Below, one piece after another: positions 12,239 through 23,360 of a stretch of DNA of 64,000 nucleotides. Source of the stretch: Syngnathus acus (Eukaryota > Chordata > Actinopteri > Syngnathiformes > Syngnathidae). The notes under the pieces are model-generated. The model saw only the letters and a program-made list of their open reading frames with translations, searched no databases and was not told the DNA's origin. The position numbers and the translations under genes were made by a program. Numbering within the stretch: the stretch's first letter is position 1; every line of letters starts with the position of its first letter. The DNA is taken from the NCBI RefSeq assembly GCF_901709675.1, contig NC_051091.1, positions 13,426,967 through 13,490,966 on the forward strand, read 5' to 3'.

Positions 12239-13415
12239 ATGGCCGTTCGAGCATCCTTCGAGAAGAACAACGAGATCGGCTGCTTCGCCAAACTCACCAA
12301 CACGTACTGCCTGGTGGCTATCGGCGGAGCGGAAAACTTTTACAGGTGTGCGCATCGGTGACGTCGCCGCGTGTCCGTGGGGCTGGTTGCTGGCTTGACT
12401 GAGTGACGTCACCGATGCGCTTTGTGTCCTTCCTCAGCGTGTTCGAAGGCGAGTTATCCGAGACTATCCCGGTGGTCCACGCTTCCATCGCGGGATGCCG
12501 CATTATCGGACGCATGTGTGTGGGTGAGTCGCGGGCTGCTCCTGCGGTTTTCCGTCACTCCGCCGGCTGGAGATGTGACGGGGTGCGTCGGCGTCTTTAG
12601 GGAACCGTCACGGCCTGCTGGTCCCTAACAACACGACAGACCAGGAACTGCAGCACATCTGCAATTGTCTTCCTGCCTCGGTCAGCATCCAGAGAGTGGA
12701 AGAGCGCCTTTCGGCGCTCGGCAACGTCATCGCATGTAACGACTACGTGGCGCTCGTCCATCCGGATCTGGACAGGGTCAGACTTCACGCATGCACGCAC
12801 GCCTTGACTGCACGGGCTGACAGGCTCCCCCCCTTCCCCCCAGGAGACAGAGGAGGTTCTGTGCGACACCCTGAAGGTGGAGGTGTTCCGCCATACTGTG
12901 GCCGATCAGGTTTTGGTGGGCTCCTACTGCGCCTTCAGCAACCGGGGTGGCCTGGTGCATCCCAAGACCTCCATCGAGGACCAGGATGAGCTGTCCTCGC
13001 TTCTGCAGGTGCCCCTGGTGGTGCGTGCCAGCCGCTCACGGTCGCTTGAAATTAGCAGCCTCTGACGTGCGCCTTTGCAACACAGACGGGCACGGTGAAC
13101 CGGGGCAGCGAGGTGATTGCGGCGGGAATGGTGGTCAACGACTGGTCGGCGTTCTGCGGACTGGACACCACCAGCACCGAGATGTCCGTGATCGAGAGCG
13201 TCTTCGGGCTGGGCGACAACGCGCGGCCCTCCGCCTTCACCGCCGCCATGAGGGACTCGCTCATTGACAGGTCGCGCACGCTCCTCGCTCTCATGCTACC
13301 TGCACGAGTCAAAGTCGCCCGCGCCGCCGCTCTCAACACTATTAAACACGCAACCTCTGTCACATGCGTGCACTTCAACGACTTCAACTTTGTGTGCGTT
13401 TTCAGCATGGCGTAA
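12239..13415 (+). CDS. eif6: Eukaryotic translation initiation factor 6 (six coding exons)
   Basis: eIF6 binds the 60S ribosomal subunit, is needed for its biogenesis, and stops premature joining with 40S. Coding exons are 12239-12345, 12438-12523, 12601-12776, 12844-13020, 13086-13270 and 13406-13415. All introns are GT-AG and the phases join to 246 aa, against 245 in human. The protein starts [19 protein letters not shown] and contains the family blocks [49 protein letters not shown] and [19 protein letters not shown], which form the five-fold pentein repeat. The last exon carries only the end of one codon plus Met-Ala-stop, giving a C-terminus SLIDSMA where human has SLIDSLT. The start is the only ATG matching the family N-terminus. 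Introns are very short (65-135 bp) compared with the surrounding repeat-rich DNA. It is convergent with dynlrb1. Identity is essentially certain. Confidence 0.97.
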
Positions 13416-13782
13416 GAAGAGCAGCAGTCACATGCCATGTCACATTTTGGACTTTGGGGGCGTGTCATCAAGGGACACTTGAACGAGATGGTGGCCTCAT
13501 CTCACCGCAAGGGGGCGGCCCGTCTGCCCCATTCACCCGCCCCATTCGACCACGATTGCTCCGGTTGGCTGCGCAACATTTGGCGGGCACGTCAAGAGCC
13601 GTCGGCAATGAGCTCACATGCTGTCATGACATCACGGCCTTCAGTTATACGCTTAAGAAACGCATTTTGTTTGAGCTCACTCAAACGAAGGCACAGACGG
13701 GCAGATTGTCACTTTCCTTTTTCTTTCCCAATGACAGTGCCGACGTCCTCCAAGGCTGTTAGTCAGCATCAAAGTTGATGGC

Positions 13783-13788
13783 AATAAA
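13783..13788 (+). terminator. Poly(A) signal of eif6
   Basis: An AATAAA hexamer lies about 370 bp after the eif6 stop codon, before the hAT MITE at 13903. It is the first canonical signal seen downstream of the gene. Confidence 0.6.
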
Positions 13789-13902
13789 AAGACAACTTTT
13801 CAACTGTGTTTGAAGCAAAATTATTAACGCATAATTCCATCGCAAAACAGGCCACTTTTTATCTTTTCCTTTGCAGACTTGAACAATTTTAAAAGCCTAA
13901 AC

Positions 13903-14114
13903 CAGGGGTGGGCAATTCCGGTCCTCGAGGGCTGGTGTCCTGCATATTTTATAGGTCTGCCTGCTGCAACACACTTGATTCAAATGATCGGGATTGTAAT
14001 CCAGCTTCTGCAGACCTTGCTAATTATCTGACCATTTAAATCAGGTGTGTTGCAACAGGGTGACAGAAAAAATGCAGGACACCGGCCCTCCAGGACCAGA
14101 ATTGCCCACCCCTG
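13903..14114. mobile_element. hAT MITE between eif6 and dynlrb1
   Basis: This 212-bp element has inverted ends CAGGGGTGGGCAATTC and GAATTGCCCACCCCTG and an exact 8-bp duplication GCCTAAAC (13895-13902, 14115-14122). It has no coding capacity. Confidence 0.95.
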
Positions 14115-14308
14115 GCCTAAACAGGAGACAGGAGCATGGGAAGGCGGCGGGGTTAAAGACACGAGTCATATCCAGGTCCTTTTGTCAAGCATGCCTTAGC
14201 AACAGTACGGAAGCCTGACAAGGCGTTTCAGTCGCTGGCGAACGATACGTACGTGGGGGACATGCTCGGAATTGTTGGCCAATGAGAGGCTCAATATTGT
14301 GACCAACA

Positions 14309-14314
14309 TTTATT
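14309..14314 (-). terminator. Poly(A) signal of dynlrb1
   Basis: TTTATT on the plus strand reads AATAAA on the gene strand, about 110 bp past the dynlrb1 stop codon. It lies between the gene and the hAT MITE that separates it from eif6. Confidence 0.6.
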
Positions 14315-14421
14315 GAAAACATTGACGCTGACGACAAGGTGGCAACCAAAGAAAAGCCAACCAAAGAAAGTTCACAGTATTTTCTTTGGGATGCTAAAGA
14401 TAGGAACGCGGTCGTCCGTCT

Positions 14422-15730
14422 TCAGTCTGACGGGTTCTGAATGACGATCATGAAGTAGTCCTTATCTGCACAAAACAAAGGGGGAGGCGCGTGAGCGTTG
14501 GCGGCGTCAGGTGCGAAATCGCAGACCCACCTGGCGCAATCATGATCTCGTTCTTCTTGGATCGCAGTCGCAGAAAGGTGAGGTCGTTGAGGGGGTCGAT
14601 GTCACGGATAGTGCTGCGCGCCTTCAGGACCAGCTGATGGATCAGGCCAGCGTAGTGCACCGTGCTGGTGTTGTCCAGCGTGGAGCGTATGGGAATCCCT
14701 GGCGCAAACACACTGGCATGCTATGGTACGCTATGCTATTCTCGTGGCGACAGCGTTTTCCCCAATCAAGAGATCTTGTCCTCGTGATTTAGGAAAACGC
14801 GGTCACATGGTCGTTTTTGTCTCACCGTCCGAGTTGACAATGATGAGGCCCTGAACTCCTTTCTGGCCCAAAATTCTCTTGAGGGTCTCCTCCACTTCAG
14901 CCTGTACAACAACAGGTGAACACTGAGTCCAAACAACATTACAGCCGCGTTACTTTTCTTTCCTATGTCAACATTTTGGTTAGCCCTCCTGCTGCATCGC
15001 GTTCTTCCTATGCCACCTTTGGCCTTTAGCTTCTGCCGTGGCAGTTTCTTCTGTCCAAATTAGTATGGGTGCTTGGCCATACTTGAACCGTACTTACTGA
15101 AACAGACTTTTTAAATTTTATCGAGTAACCTGACCACTGGCGAGATCAGTCAAAATCAAAGGAAAATCACAATAATCTGCCACAATGTTCATTGACACGG
15201 GATCTTTCGAGAATCGAGGACAAAGGGGTATTGATATCGGAGCGGGTATGGTATCCCCCCCCCCAAAAAAAATACGTAGAAATCGCAGACCCACCTGATC
15301 TCGAATACCGCTCCCGGTGAAATATTGTGACGTCAGTCCGTTCACATGACGTTGCCAATTTATTTTGTGTGCGCGTGTCTCTCACACACTCACACAAGAC
15401 AGGCAAGTGTACCTCTCCGACGTTGCCAACTAACGATGCGGAACAACCGCCACAAACAGCTTGGAGTCACGTGACGTGCCTCCGCTTCAAACGGGCCACT
15501 TCGTATGTGCCGGTGTTCAGCAGCCTGCCGGTAGCTTCCACGATACAAGCAACGAGCATTTGAGGCGGGACAGAGAAAAGGAAACGCAGGCTAACGTGAC
15601 AACGCCCGAGCCGCAACAAACAAAACACGTCACTCGCGGCGCAGTACACTCACGGCCCTGGTGGCATCAACATACAAACACCAATTCAAAGCATGAAATG
15701 CAAGAGAGCAGAATTATCATTTCTCACCAT
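14422..15730 (-). CDS. dynlrb1: Dynein light chain roadblock-type 1 (four coding exons)
   Basis: This is a light chain of cytoplasmic dynein that dimerises and binds the intermediate chain, helping to link cargo to the motor. On the minus strand the coding exons are 15730-15728 (ATG only), 14901-14826, 14698-14531 and 14465-14422. Phases fit and give exactly 96 aa, the normal family length. Blocks seen are [59 protein letters not shown] and the C-terminus MIVIQNPSD. These span the whole Roadblock/LC7 domain. Exon 1 codes only the initiator methionine, followed directly by a GTGAG donor, as I recall for the vertebrate gene. The intron after it is about 830 bp. The gene is tail to tail with eif6. 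The only uncertain point is the ATG-only exon, supported by its perfect donor and CpG-rich surroundings. Confidence 0.94.
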
Positions 15731-15984
15731 TTCGAGGGTTTAGCTGCAAAGGGTCCACAAGACTCGATTGACAATTGGACGAACGGATAACTAATTTTCG
15801 GGTTGAACTTCTTCGTCTTCTTTTTTCTTCTTTCGCAGTCTTGTACGGCGACGCGTCCCCCCCTAGTGGCCAGAAATGGAGCACGTCTCATGTTCATTGT
15901 TTCCACATCAGTCGAGCAAACATAATGTCACTGACGCGACAGAAAACCCACTGCATTACCTAAACAAATACGTCACAAGTAACA

Positions 15985-16862
15985 ACCCTGTCAGCCATAG
16001 ACATCTATTAGACGTCTGGTCTATGTATAGACCTAATTTAGACGTCTAAAATTGGTCTCGGTATAGACCTAAAGTAGACGTCTAAATTAAAAACATCAAA
16101 TATGATCATATTTCGAAATTTTAAGTCTGAACCAACTGTAAGAAGTTGTTTGGATTTGTGTTTAACAAGGATATTGATTCGTACATGTGAATTGGTTATT
16201 TCTGTAACCTCAAAGTCAAAAAAAGTCAAAGTCTGCTTTATTGTCAATTTCTTCACATGCCAAGACACACAAAGAGATCGAAATAACGTTCCCACTATCC
16301 CACGGTGACAAGACATAGTACACGATATACACACAAGTAAACAACACAAAAAAAAATAAAAACAAGAAGGCACAAACAATGAATAAATAAGAGTGATGAA
16401 TAAATAATAAATAAACAAATAACAATAAAAAAGAGGAGCAAAAATGGAGCAAGTGTGCATACAGCAGACAGTCAGAATATAGCGCAAAGGTACTGGACGC
16501 TACGCAGAAGGGGGGAGAGAGTTCAGGATCCTAACAGCCCGGAGAATGAAGCTGTTGATATAGACACCTATTTTAGGTTATTTTATAGACCTAAAATAGA
16601 CGTCTAAATTAGGTCTATATATAGACGTAAAATAGACGTCTAAATTAGGTCTATATAAAGACCTAAAATAGATGACAAATTTAAGTCCATTATATATGAA
16701 ATATTAAACTATAAACCAGCTGTAGGTTGTATAAATAATGAAAAGAGGTTGAATTGCTTTGTTTTAAACGACCATTGATCCGGATGAAGTGTGGTTATTT
16801 CTGTGACCTTATCGACGTCTATATTAGGTCTATGTGTAGACCTAATTTAGACGTCTATTTTA
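15985..16862. repeat. Palindromic TAGACGTCTA-rich tandem repeats with an L2 insertion
   Basis: AGACGTCTA and GGTCTATA words recur about every 25-40 bp at 15999-16090, 16560-16670 and 16815-16870. They are separated by a unit containing GTGGTTATTTCTGTAACCT that is repeated again at 18213, 18518 and 18697. An L2 fragment lies within. The whole 15985-18780 stretch, minus the LINE insertions, looks like one decayed tandem array. Confidence 0.65.
16219..16557 (-). mobile_element. L2-type LINE 3' fragment
   Basis: It matches the 3' UTR and last coding bases of the L2 copies at 8261-9086 and 35125-36713, ending after GAGAATGAAGCTGTTG. It starts with the family tail AAAGTCAAAGT on the plus strand. 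It interrupts the TAGACGTCTA array. Confidence 0.85.
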
Positions 16863-17056
16863 GGTCTATAGAATAACCTCCCTCCGACGGGTCCTGACTG
16901 TTGTTTGTGTCTATGCACCAAACGGCAGCTCAGAGTACCCACCCTTTTTGGAGTCCTTGGAAGAAATGCTGGAGAGCGCTCTTTCTGGGGACTCCATTGT
17001 TCTGCTGGGTGACTTCAATGCTGACGTGGGCAATGACAGTGAGACCTGGAAGGGCG

Positions 17057-17118
<62 letters not shown>

Positions 17119-18110
17119 ATTGAGCATTTATTGATGCCCGGGGGTGGGGTAATTCGTTCCCAGTGTGGGTTTGAGTCCGCCGAGGCAGCCCTTTGTCATC
17201 GATTCTGTTCATAACTTTTATGGACAGAATTTCTAAGCGCAGCCGAGGTGTCGAGGGTGTCCGGTTTGGGGACCTCTGCATTGCATCTCTGCTTTTTGCA
17301 GATGGCGTGGTGCTGTTGGCTCCTTCAAGCCGTGAGCTCCAGCTCTCACTGGAGCGGTTCGCAGCCAAGTGTGAAGCGGTCGTGATGAGGGTCAGCACCT
17401 CCAAATCTGAGTCCTTGGTCCTCGGTCGGAAAAGGGTGGAATGCCTTCGCCGGATCGGGGATGAGATCCTGCCCCAAGTGAAGGAGTTCAGGTATCTTGT
17501 GGTCTTGTTCACGAGTGAGGGCAGGATGGAGCGTGAGATCGACGGTGCAGCGTCGGCTGTAATGCGGACTCTGTACCGGTCCATCATGGTGAAAAGAGAG
17601 CTGAGCCAAAAGGCAAAGCTTTCAATTTATCGGTCGATCTACGCTCCTACCCTCACCTATGGTCACGAGCTATGGGTCGTGACCGAAAGAACGAGATCCC
17701 GGATACAAGCGCCCGAAATGAGTTTCCTGCGCAGGGTGCAGGGGCTCTCCCTTAGAGATAGGGTGAGAAGCTTGGTCATCCGGGAGAGACTCGGAGTAGA
17801 GCCGCTGCTCCTCCACGTTGAGAGGAGCCAGATGAGGTGGCTCGGGCATCTCATCAGGATGCCTCCTGGACGCCTCCCTGGGGAGGTGTTCCGGGCATGT
17901 CCCACCGGCAGGAGACCCCGTGGACGACCCAGGACGCGCTGGAGAGACTATGTCTCTCAGCTGGCCTGGGAACGCCTTGGGATCCCCCGGGATGAGCTGG
18001 ATGAAATGGCTGGGGAGAGGGAAGTCTGGGAGTCCCTCCTAAAGCTGCTGCCTCCGCGACCCGACCCCGGATAAGCGGAAGAAGATGGATGGATGGATGG
18101 ATGGATGGAT
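16863..18110 (+). pseudogene. Degenerate I/Nimb-like LINE: endonuclease piece joined to reverse transcriptase C-terminus
   Basis: At 16863-17053 the frame codes for an endonuclease stretch ([20 protein letters not shown] ... [12 protein letters not shown]). A (GATT)n tract of about 70 bp follows, and a large middle part is missing. From 17193 a 293-codon open frame gives the end of the reverse transcriptase and the C-terminal domain (SLLFADGVVLLAPS, PTLTYGHELWV, RWLGHLIRMPPGRLPGEV, RPRTRWRDYVSQLAWERLGI), stopping at 18074. The catalytic FADD is changed to FADG, so it is dead. The 3' end carries (ATGG)n, the normal tail. The clade name is tentative. Confidence 0.8.
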
Positions 18111-18783
18111 GAAATATAAAATATTAAACCCAAAACCATTCTGTAAGTTGTATAAATAATGTACAGAAGTTGTGATGCTTTGTTTTAAACAACCATTTAT
18201 CCGCGTGAAGTGTGGTTATTTCTGTAACCTGGTATTAGGGCTATGGAATAACCTGAAATAGATGACAAAATTAAATCCATCCATCCATTTTCCACAGGGG
18301 TCGCGGGCGGGCTGGAGCCAATCACAGCAGTCATCGGGCAGTAGGCGGGGGACACCCTGAACAGGTTGCCAGCCAATCGCAGGGCACACATAGATGAACA
18401 AAAATTAAATCCATCAAATACGAAATATTAAACCCTAAACCAGCTGTAAATTGTATAAATAATCTACAGAAGTTGTATTGCTTTGTTTTAAACAACCATT
18501 TATCCGTGTGAAGTGTGGTTATTTCTGTAACCTGAGGCCAAAATTAAATCCATCCATCCATCCATTTTCTATACCGCTTGTCCCCACCATCAAATATGAA
18601 ATATTAAACCCTAAACCAGCTATGAATTACATTAAATAATGTACATAAGATGTATTGCTTTGTTTTAAACAACCAATGATCCCTGTGAAGTGTGGTTATT
18701 TCTGTAACCTGATATAGAAGTCTATATTAAGTTATTCCATAGATGCCAGGATTAATCCATCAAATATGAAATCAATAGAACCA
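18111..18783. repeat. Tandem repeat of about 130-180 bp with SINE and (ATCC)n pieces
   Basis: The unit contains ATGAAATATTAAACC, TTGTATAAATAATGTACAGA, TTGCTTTGTTTTAAAC and GTGGTTATTTCTGTAACCT, in that order, at about 18113-18230, 18420-18535 and 18600-18715. A partial SINE in minus orientation (18276-18405) and short (ATCC)n runs are inserted between units. The same unit occurs at 16680-16810. No coding sequence is present. Confidence 0.7.
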
Positions 18784-19744
18784 GTGCCGGCTCTACGCAG
18801 AGGCAAGAGGGGGCAAACAGATGTCCTGCCCCCTCGAATCAAACTTTTAAAAGTGAAAAATCCGCTGATAGAAACACACGTTAATCAGCCCCCTCTCTTC
18901 TCTCATGTCGGTGCAGTGTGTGTCCTCACACAGCCTGCTGTCAGGACTCCGCGCCCCTCCGTAAACATCCAATCACTGTGAGTATGCAAATGAGGCAAGA
19001 CGCAGCCAGAGAGTGTCAAGTTACAGTCAGCGCGGTAGGAGTTGGAAGAAGCAGTAAAAACTCCACCAAACTCGTCGTAATGACTCGCGCGCGATATAAC
19101 TAATGATTAACGACAACTCAAATAATAGTTAATATAACATTCATATTATATGTTCCCCCCCTGAGCGATTGCCACCTTATTGTGGTCAGGGGGTTTGCGT
19201 GCCTCAGTGACCCTAAGAGCAATACCAGCAGAAGCTTTAATCTTCAGGTGGGACACCCAAGCTGGACAGGTCTTAGTGTAGAGGCCTGACAGAGTGCAAT
19301 CCACTTCTCTGTCACGAACGGAGTGTAGAAATGGAGCAGGACGACCAAATGCAGCTTGGACCAGGGTTTATTGCAGTAAACTCAAAAGACATACTCGGGT
19401 GACGGTGACACAGGTATTGTCCACACGATGCTCCAACCTCGAGTGGTACCCAAACCGAACATAAATACGCGACAGTTAACAAGAGGCAGGTGAGCATGAT
19501 CACACTGATCATGGGCACAGGAAGGGAGGGGCGAGCACACAGACACACAGAAACGACTACAACCCATACAGACAGCAAAACAGGGGCCGAGGCATGACAC
19601 TTCTCCAGGTTGAGATCTGGACACACAGCTAACAACTGCCGTGAAGAAAACACTAACAGTGTTAAAAATGTGTAAAAAAAAAGAACATGCCCCCTTCACA
19701 TTTCTGACTGCCCCCTCTTATGTGCATTCCTAGAACCGGCCCTG
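18784..19744. mobile_element. CAGTGCCGGC element, copy 2, with one LTR-like insertion
   Basis: It starts CAGTGCCGGCTCTACGCAG and ends AGAACCGGCCCTG. It is the paralogue of 7902-11116 without that copy's L2 and TA-element insertions, so it acts as an internal empty-site control. It has its own 290-bp insertion at 19310-19599. Confidence 0.75.
19310..19599. mobile_element. Solo LTR-like insertion with TSD
   Basis: This segment begins TGTCACGAAC and ends GGCATGACA, with TG...CA borders, and is flanked by CTTCTC on both sides (19304-19309, 19600-19605). It is absent from the paralogous element at about 10960. It is 290 bp with no open frame. It could be a solo LTR or a TRIM end. Confidence 0.7.
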
Positions 19745-21147
19745 ATTTGATGTCTTTAAGTTCATCCGCGTTCTGCCATTGAAGCGGGGTGCATTCAAAG
19801 ACCAGTCGTACAGACGGAACACTCATTCACTTCACCAAAAAGCAACAATATAATTACGTGAGCTCTTTGCATAAACCTCGATGCAAAGAAACCACTCTTT
19901 TTGGGTACCGTTACATGCTACGAGGAGTATATATTACAAAGGAGACTTTCTACTTAATTGTGATCATTTAAGCCTACGAATGAGGGAACCTGTTCAAATT
20001 TGCCACACTACCCGAACAGACCCCCAGGAAGACAGAAAAAAAACAACTGGAGTCCAGCACTCACCGTTCTCAAAATAAGGGGGGGGGGGGGGGAACATAT
20101 CCTCACGGGGCCGCCGTGAGGATGTGTTCCCCCCCTGTAATTTGGACTACGTATGAGGGAACCTGTTCAAATTTGCCACACTACCTGAACAGACCCCCAG
20201 GAAGACAGAAAAAAAACAACTGGAGTCCAGCATTCACCGTTCTCAAAATAAGGGGAGGGGACATATCCTCACGGGGCAGCCGTGAGGATCTGTTCCCCCC
20301 CTGTAATTTGGCCTACGAATGAGGGAACCTGTTCAAATTTGCCACACTACCTGAACAGACCCCCAGGAAGACAGAAAAAAAACAGCTGGAGTCCAGCACT
20401 CACCGTTCTCAAAATAAGGGGGGGGAACATATCCTCACGGGGCCGCCGTCAGGATGTGTTCCCCCCTGTAATTTGGCCTAGGAATGAGGGATTCTGTTCA
20501 AATTTGCCACACAACCTGAACAGACCCCCAGGAAGATAGAAAAAAAAGCCAGTCGATGTCCAGGACTCACCGTTCTCAAAATGGGAGGGGGGCACAAATT
20601 TTCACGGCTTGACATTTTGTATAGAGTTCCTGTTACAATTTTTATCCCCCCTCCCCACCACCTGTCACTTTGCTTTGGACAAAAGGAGCCTTCGGAACTG
20701 AAATTTCTTCTCAATTATTCATTCAAATCAATTCACTCAAATCATTCTCGTTATGAAAGATTTGATCATAAAACGTGTGTGGCTTTTTCTTAAATGAACA
20801 CGTTTGACATTGCTATAGTGTCAGCTTTTAATTATATTGTGCTGTCATTTTAAAGCAAATTAATAAATGCAACAATATTAATTTGCTTTGAAAATACCTG
20901 AGTAATAAAATGGATGGATGAATGATGATCACAATTAAGTAGAAAGTCTCCTTTGTAATATATACTCCTCGTAGCATGTAACGGTACCCAAAAAGAGGAG
21001 TTTCTTTGCATCGAGGTTTATGCAAAGAGCTCACGTAATTATATTGTTGATTTTTGGTGAAGTGAATGAGTGTTGCGTCTGTACGACTGGTCTTTGAATG
21101 CACCCCGCTTCAATGGCAGAACGCGGATGAACTTAAAGATATCAAAT
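19745..21147. mobile_element. Long-TIR DNA element with an internal minisatellite
   Basis: The first 225 bp (19745-19970) are repeated inverted at 20925-21147, starting ATTTGATGTCTTTAAG and ending CTTAAAGATATCAAAT. Between them lie four tandem units and then a non-coding part with a poly-purine GGGGAGGGGG segment. No transposase is encoded. The target-site duplication is not evident. Confidence 0.75.
19976..20580. repeat. Four tandem units of about 165-172 bp with a GC-rich hairpin
   Basis: GAGGGAACCTGTTCAAATTT recurs at 19982, 20154 and 20321, and in diverged form at 20486. Each unit contains a G-run of 7-19 bases followed by a hairpin CCTCACGGGGCCGCCGTGAGG-like and a C-run. The G-run length differs between units, the sign of slippage. 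Confidence 0.85.
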
Positions 21148-21309
21148 GAGAATAATCCTTTGTAAAAATTAAAATTGACTGACGCAAACGTGAGTTCGTG
21201 TTTTTATTGAAAACAACATAGTGCTGACGCGGTACGGCATCGGTTTTTCGCTTTCCAAATAAGGCGTGCGCGCTCCCGCGGCAAGGGGAACAAAATCTCA
21301 CGGGGGAAC

Positions 21310-22233
21310 CAAATCTAGCACAATACCGGCGCTCGGCCGGGTGGCTGTCCAGGGACGGTGGATGGGGCTCGGACATGGCTTTTACGCACGCCCGGTCCTA
21401 CTCTACGGAGCTCTCTTTCACCTCCGTGGATGGAAGTCGACGGCCGGCGCTCGGCCGGGTGGCTGTCCTGGGACGGTGGATGGGGCTCGGTCATGGCTTT
21501 TACGTACGCCCGGTCCTATTCTATGGATCTCTCTTCCACCCCCGTGGCTGGAAGTCCACGCCGCCACACGCCTGGAAGTTTGTTTTGTTAAATAAAGAGC
21601 CGTTTACCAAACCCACGTCTTTCCTTGTACTTTGTTAACGCTACAATCTAGTTATATACTAGATCTGTGGAATAACGACGAGGCTGACGTCAGGGCTCAC
21701 GCGCAGCGTAGCTGACAAAGGACGAGGAATTTGATCGATGGATTTAATGATTTAGAGTGCACAGATGGTTTGATTATATTATCACTTAAATAATAGTTAT
21801 TTGATTTCTAATTTATATATCGTTATATGGGCCTGTGGAATATTTGGAAGTGCAAGCGCCGTCAGCGGCGCGCACCCATTGTTGACAAAGGACGATCGAT
21901 GGATTTAATGAATTGGAGTGACAGATGGTTTTATAAACGTGTTATTTGTGTAATAGTTTTTTTTTTTTTTTTTTTAAATAACTCTGAATGTTACGTCAGG
22001 GCCGTTCTCAGCTCTTCGTTTGTGTTTATGTCACGTTAGCATACCTATCGTTTAGCCTGTTGTTGCTCGTTCATGACTGTTCTTGGTGTTGGATTTTGTC
22101 GAATAAATTGCCCCCCAAAATGCGACTTATACTCTGGAGCGACTTATATATGGTTTTTTTTCTTCACTTTTTTGGGCATTTTATGACTGATGCGACTTGT
22201 ACTCCGGAGCGACTTATAGTCCGAAAATTACAG
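21310..22233 (+). mobile_element. CCGTAATTTTCGG element, 5'-truncated copy with minisatellite
   Basis: It matches 51455-52832 without the insertion at 52155-52566. It begins with about 2.5 units of a 120-bp repeat (GGCGCTCGGCCGGGTGGCTG ... GTGGATGGAAGTC), continues with TAAATAAAGAGCCG, and ends CCGAAAATTACAG, the right end of the TA-flanked family. The left end is missing. Confidence 0.75.
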
Positions 22234-22234
22234 T

Positions 22235-22700
22235 AACATCTCTACAGACCCCTCACACCCAGGTTGCAGTCCGTTCGAACTACTCCCCTCCGGACGGTGT
22301 TATAGAGCTCGGTACGCCAAAACCAGCAGACACAGAGACAGCTTCTTCCCCCAGGCTGTCGCTCTAATGAACTCACACCAGTCTTAAGAGTCTCAGAGTC
22401 ATTGCTGTGCAATAACATCCTGCTCTCCACACACCTTTTTCTACACTATTTGTACTATGTGTCCTCTCTGAATCCATTGCAGTCTGGTCATTCTGGAAGA
22501 GAGATCCTCCCATCTGTGGTCTCTTCTCAAGGTTTCTCATTTACCCGAGTTGGAGTTTTGAGTTTTTCCTTGCCCTCCTGGGAGTTTAAGATCAGGGGAT
22601 GTTTGAGAATATTTTTCATTTTTCACACATCCTGAGTGTTGTTAGTCACCTAAATGTTGAACAGAGGCTGTGATGTACCGAAGTCAAATGTCTTGTTTGG
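22235..22700 (+). mobile_element. 3' end of a CR1/L2-group LINE
   Basis: Around 22270-22390 the plus strand codes, with breaks, for a typical LINE C-terminus ([20 protein letters not shown], FFPQAVALMN). A non-coding tail follows with CCTTGCCCTCCTGGGAGTTTAAGAT that recurs, inverted, at 27595-27650. It is a short dead copy. Confidence 0.65.
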
Positions 22701-23360
22701 CACGCTCAAACATGGCAAATAAAAATTCTTGAATCTCTTTACACTATAAAGAGTAGTAATCCTGGAGGTGGGGTTGGACCTTCTTCTGCAACCCAGCAGA
22801 GGCATCAATCTTTCTGGCATCCCTGAAATACTTAAATTGAGAGTAAATGCAGGCTTCGGGCATAGTGAGCATTCAAGACAAAAGAACCGAATGAAGGACG
22901 CCCCCAAACTTAACACAACACTTTTGGACTGAGCAATACTATACATATGAGGAAAAATATGGAATTTGCCAGCCTGTGAGGTTTCGTACCGACACCAGTA
23001 ACGTGATTCAAAAGAGGGGCATTGCCGATGTTTAGTTTCCAAAGCTATACGATGGTTGTCTTTGCCATTCACATGGCGAGGACAAATTGCATAATATTTG
23101 CAGAATGCGGAAGTAGACAGGGCACAGCCGGATTGATAGAAATTTTTCATTAGACTCACGCACACATGGGCACTTCAGAAACCATCAGCCAAAACGTTGA
23201 AAAAAATCCTCAGGCCAACGGCGTCAAAACAAGTTGGCTGCATTAGACATAGGAGCAATGACATCACTTCCGTAAATTCGAGGGCGTAAACACAGAAGCT
23301 TGTCTACAGCGTGAAAACAAACAAGTGTTGATGTTTCTTTTGTTTCTGTCAGACAGGAAG
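22701..23360. other. 3' flank of uqcc1
   Basis: There is no coding sequence that I recognise. It probably includes the uqcc1 3' UTR near 23360. No clear AATAAA on the gene strand stands out close to the stop codon. Confidence 0.4.

Noticed and set aside
20100-20470. Possible CRISPR-like array of regularly spaced repeats
   Set aside because: The repeats are about 165 bp and contiguous, with no short repeat-spacer pattern. It is a minisatellite in a eukaryotic genome.
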